Below, piece by piece: positions 60,551 to 62,526 of a stretch of 62,526 nucleotides of DNA (within the stretch, counting starts at the first letter, position 1; each line of letters opens with the position of its first letter). The notes beneath the pieces were generated by a model that was not told the DNA's origin, made no database searches, and saw only the letters and a list, made by a program, of their open reading frames with translations. The DNA is from a virus. The stretch lies in the IMG/VR virus record IMGVR_UViG_3300019763_000009, positions 1-62,526 of that record. One strand, written 5' to 3'. A program made the position numbers and the translations under genes.

Positions 60551-60579
60551 TTTACATTATTGAAACAGAGTGTTATTAT
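60551..60579 (+). promoter_or_regulatory. Sigma70-type promoter
   Basis: TTTACA (60551-60556), 17-base spacer, TATTAT (60574-60579), 34 bases before the ATG at 60613. Confidence 0.72.
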
Positions 60580-60612
60580 TATTGAAATTAACCACTAACA
60601 GAAGGAAACGAA

Positions 60613-60768
60613 ATGGCTAAGAAAATCAGAGGAACAACAGCAAACGACAAATCGATTAATGGTAGAAAGATGGTGACCACGATTGGCGGTGGTAAATGTT
60701 CACGACCAGAAAAGAAAAAACGGAATAAGAAACGTGGTGTCAAACGATATCGTGGTCAAGGTAGGTAA
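60613..60768 (+). CDS. 51-aa highly basic protein
   Basis: MAKKIRGTTANDKS start, then IGGGKCSRPEKKKRNKKRG and KRYRGQGR end; close to 40% Lys+Arg. AGAAGGA site upstream and its own promoter. Size and charge resemble small ribosomal or nucleic-acid-binding proteins; no family recognised. Confidence 0.65.
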   Translation: MAKKIRGTTANDKSINGRKMVTTIGGGKCSRPEKKKRNKKRGVKRYRGQGR

Positions 60769-60777
60769 GAGTCGTAA

Positions 60778-60877
60778 AACTTCACGCTGAGGTGTGGAGA
60801 ACGAAAAGAGGGATTCTTCCACGTAGAAGGTCTAAGTTAGTGGGAGCGTAGTCGATACCACTTAGGATTTTGAAGTT
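60778..60877 (+). ncRNA. Structured element R (three-way junction)
   Basis: AACTTCA/TGAAGTT closes GTGGAGAA paired with TTCTTCCAC (8 bp, one bulge) and CTA..AGTGG paired with CCACTTAG (8 bp, bulge). It fills the gap between the basic-protein gene and the next ORF. Confidence 0.4.
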
Positions 60878-60910
60878 GGGGAGAGATCGGCATCCAATAA
60901 AGGAATTTGT

Positions 60911-61135
60911 ATGGATAATGAAACACTACTTGGAAAAGGTATATTATTAAAGAGTATTGACAATGAAGGTTACTATTTTATGTTAAAGGATGTGACCAAA
61001 TCTTTCCAGAATGTAAAAACTGGATGGTGTTATCCACAAATACACTTAAAGAGTCTTACACAGACATCAGCAATTGAAGAGTTGGAATCGTTAACGGATA
61101 TTGAAATCGTTGATGACATTTATTTCCAGTGTTAA
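60911..61135 (+). CDS. Hypothetical 74-aa protein
   Basis: MDNETLLGKGILLKSIDNEG start; small mixed fold, ends YFQC. SD AAAGGA (60899-60904). No family recognised. Confidence 0.5.
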   Translation: MDNETLLGKGILLKSIDNEGYYFMLKDVTKSFQNVKTGWCYPQIHLKSLTQTSAIEELESLTDIEIVDDIYFQC

Positions 61136-61153
61136 TAAACGAAAGGTGTGAGT

Positions 61154-61435
61154 ATGAAGGAATGGGTATACAAGTTTTTTACGATTAATGGTACACTTCC
61201 AAAGACACCAAGACCTAAACTGCCAGATATTTGGGTTTTGACGATTAGATTCAACCGTGAAAGTAATTTGTCGGTTAGACAGTTGACAAACACCGATTAC
61301 AGAGAACTTTATAAAATTTATAGTTGGTTCTTGACAAGGGATAGTGAAAAGTATAATATTACACATAAGTTTGGAACTTATGTTATTTTAAGAAAATATG
61401 TTACAGAAATGAATTTAGTTATTGACAAAAAATAA
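61154..61435 (+). CDS. Hypothetical 93-aa protein
   Basis: ATG 61154 chosen over GTG 61148 because AAAGG lies seven bases before the ATG. Basic, with two helices around DYRELYKIYSWFL. Unknown function. Confidence 0.5.
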   Translation: MKEWVYKFFTINGTLPKTPRPKLPDIWVLTIRFNRESNLSVRQLTNTDYRELYKIYSWFLTRDSEKYNITHKFGTYVILRKYVTEMNLVIDKK

Positions 61436-61535
61436 ACAGGAGATTAACGATGAAACGAAAACAAGATAAACTCATCGTGTTCTTGGGATAAGAGATTAAC
61501 ACACTCCCACGGACACGTAAAACAAATGTGTCTGT
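61436..61535 (+). other. Spacer with an 11-bp hairpin before tRNA-Lys
   Basis: CCCACGGACAC (61506-61516) pairs with GTGTCTGTGGG (61528-61538; one G-U). The right arm overlaps the first three bases of tRNA-Lys, so the hairpin and the tRNA acceptor stem compete. A 13-codon ORF at 61450 is too short to support. Confidence 0.4.
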
Positions 61536-61612
61536 GGGGATGTAGTAAAAATTGGTTTTACAACGGGCTTTTAACTCGTACAATGCAGGTTCGATTCCTG
61601 TCATCCCTACCA
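61536..61612 (+). tRNA. tRNA-Lys(TTT) 1
   Basis: Acceptor GGGGATG/CATCCCT, discriminator A, CCA; anticodon arm ACGGG-CTTTTAA-CTCGT; T-arm GCAGG-TTCGATT-CCTGT; unusually strong D-stem GTAAAA/TTTTAC. Confidence 0.88.
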
Positions 61613-61623
61613 TTAAAAACTGA

Positions 61624-61699
61624 GCGGGTATAACTCAGTTGGTAGAGTAACGGTCTTTTAAATCGTACGTCGTAGGTTCAAACCCTACTACCCGCACCA
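61624..61699 (+). tRNA. tRNA-Lys(TTT) 2
   Basis: Acceptor GCGGGTA/TACCCGC, discriminator A, CCA; anticodon arm ACGGT-CTTTTAA-ATCGT; T-arm GTAGG-TTCAAAC-CCTAC. Same anticodon loop as the gene just upstream but a different body. Confidence 0.92.
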
Positions 61700-61720
61700 A
61701 AATTAAAATTAAAAAGGTGG

Positions 61721-61749
61721 TTTACAAAGACAGAACAAGTTGTTATAGT
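61721..61749 (+). promoter_or_regulatory. Sigma70-type promoter 3 of the RNA region
   Basis: TTTACA (61721-61726), 17-base spacer, TATAGT (61744-61749). A boxA-like element starts 21 bases after the -10. Confidence 0.75.
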
Positions 61750-61769
61750 AGACAAACATTGAAACAGAA

Positions 61770-61790
61770 CGATCTTTGAAAATATAAAAT
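61770..61790 (+). promoter_or_regulatory. boxA-like antitermination element 3
   Basis: CGATCTTTGAAAATATAAAA, sharing the ATCTTTGAAAAT core with the elements at 54464 and 55886 and again lying between a promoter and an RNA unit. Confidence 0.5.
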
Positions 61791-61795
61791 TGGCA

Positions 61796-61882
61796 GTTTG
61801 GTGTCAACAAATAAATTACGGAAACGTAACGAAAGGGGTAAGTTCTATCACTTCCCCGCCATTTTCGAATGGATAACCAAAC
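61796..61882 (+). ncRNA. Four-stem cloverleaf-like RNA T with tetraloops
   Basis: GTTTGGT/ACCAAAC closes three hairpins: TTACG-GAAA-CGTAA, GGGG(t)AAGT-TCTATC-ACTTCCCC and CCATT-TTCG-AATGG. GNRA and UUCG tetraloops are typical of stable RNAs. No T-loop or CCA, so not a tRNA. Transcribed from the promoter-boxA unit just upstream. Confidence 0.6.
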
Positions 61883-62228
61883 AAGTCTCATCTTCCCGTA
61901 AAGGGTGTTCACTGTAGTAGGTGGACATAAGTAATGACGGATGTGTAGGAAAAAGTTTAGGTGGGTAACACTGGTCTAAACGAGTTTCGGGTGGTACCGA
62001 AATACTACATACCAAACATTCCATTTATGAAAGATAAGGGATAATGAACATAGTCTGAGAGTAGTGTCAAGGGCGGTTCGTAGTTTGATAGGTATTGGGT
62101 GTCTTTGTGAGGAGGCAGACAAAATCTTGAAAAACCATTGAGTACCGATACAAAAGGGAAAGATATATGGTGTGTGGTATTTTGTAATCGCAAGGTTATG
62201 AATCCACAGGGGTCACACATCATGGATA
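61883..62228 (+). other. Gene-free stretch with several hairpins
   Basis: No supported ORF or tRNA. Hairpins include GTTTAG/CTAAAC, TTTCGG-GTGGTA-CCGAAA, TGTTCAC/GTGGACA and, at the end, ATGGTGTGTG/CACACATCAT (62167-62176, 62214-62223; 10 bp, one G-U). More structured RNA is likely, but individual boundaries are unclear. Confidence 0.4.
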
Positions 62229-62301
62229 GTTCAATCTGACAAAGGTTGTCAATCAGAATTCTAATCTGACATTTATTGGTTCAATTCCAATATTGTAAAC
62301 G
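62229..62301 (+). pseudogene. tRNA-like gene X, Arg(TCT) anticodon, no CCA
   Basis: D-arm TGAC-AAAGGTT-GTCA, anticodon arm TCAGA-ATTCTAA-TCTGA (TCT) and T-arm ATTGG-TTCAATT-CCAAT are all perfect and correctly spaced. The acceptor GTTCAAT pairs with ATTG..AAC only with a 2-base bulge, and GCAA follows instead of CCA. A second, intact Arg(TCT) gene is at 59797. Confidence 0.6.
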
Positions 62302-62526
62302 CAAAGTTGGCCCCGCTGTAAGTTGAAAGTGGCTTAATCCCCAACATGTATTGTGAATTGGGGCACTCAAAGACCGCAAGTTGGAGAGTGTTGATAGGGA
62401 GTCGCACTTAGGGAATTAATTACTCACTAGGGTAGACAAAGTATTGAATAGACTTACAGGACAAGAGAAAAACCACTCTTTAAAAAAGGTAGTCACGTTG
62501 GAATACACATTGGAATGATGTGTGGA
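62302..62526 (+). other. Gene-free end of window with alternative hairpins
   Basis: CCCCAA/TTGGGG (near 62340-62366), an alternative GGCCCC/GGGGC pairing of the same right arm, CACTC/GAGTG and, at the window edge, ACACAT/ATGTGT. No ORF or tRNA seen; the segment continues beyond the window. Confidence 0.3.

Overview
The window is one strand of a large AT-rich tailed phage genome of the T4 superfamily type (contractile tail). Every gene and RNA I can support lies on the + strand. The main evidence is a run of baseplate wedge genes (gp25-like, gp6-like), a late sigma factor of the gp55 type with matching TATAAATA-like late promoters, the gp46/gp47 recombination nuclease pair, UvsX, and a tRNA array with encoded CCA ends. 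Promoters of the TTGACA/TTTACA-17-TATAxT class point to a bacterial host with an ordinary sigma70. I cannot name the host.

Layout. (1) 1-29.2 kb, late structural genes: baseplate wedge, a fibre made of 14 FG-GAP-like repeats, a tandemly duplicated two-gene fibre cassette (about 5.6 kb per copy), further fibre genes and the late sigma factor. (2) 29.2-45.5 kb, DNA metabolism and accessory genes in tightly overlapping operons from sigma70-type promoters: gp47, gp46, many small proteins, a SLOG protein, a terminase-like ATPase without nuclease, a short nucleotide-sugar dehydrogenase, UvsX, a J-like protein and a ClpB-type disaggregase lacking its N-domain. (3) 45.6-54.2 kb, a DUF932-like gene and a second set of virion genes, each group behind a late promoter. 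(4) 54.2-62.5 kb, an RNA region: 23 tRNA genes (18 amino acids; no Ser or Thr seen), two HNH endonuclease genes, small protein genes, and many structured or tRNA-like segments without CCA between the tRNAs.

The most unusual material is in region 4 and in a recurring peptide. The tRNA array starts with a promoter, a 43-codon leader ORF, two competing hairpins ending in a terminator, and a boxA-like element; boxA-like elements follow two further promoters. One segment (59684-59788) has its T-arm upstream of its D-arm-like part, and the joined ends would form a perfect Cys(GCA) anticodon arm, as in a circularly permuted tRNA gene. Separately, eight otherwise unrelated non-structural proteins end in the same acidic-LFxI tail, often next to the gp46/gp47 genes and translationally coupled through the last codons. 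This resembles a sliding-clamp-binding peptide, which would give one shared partner for a dispersed set of small phage proteins.
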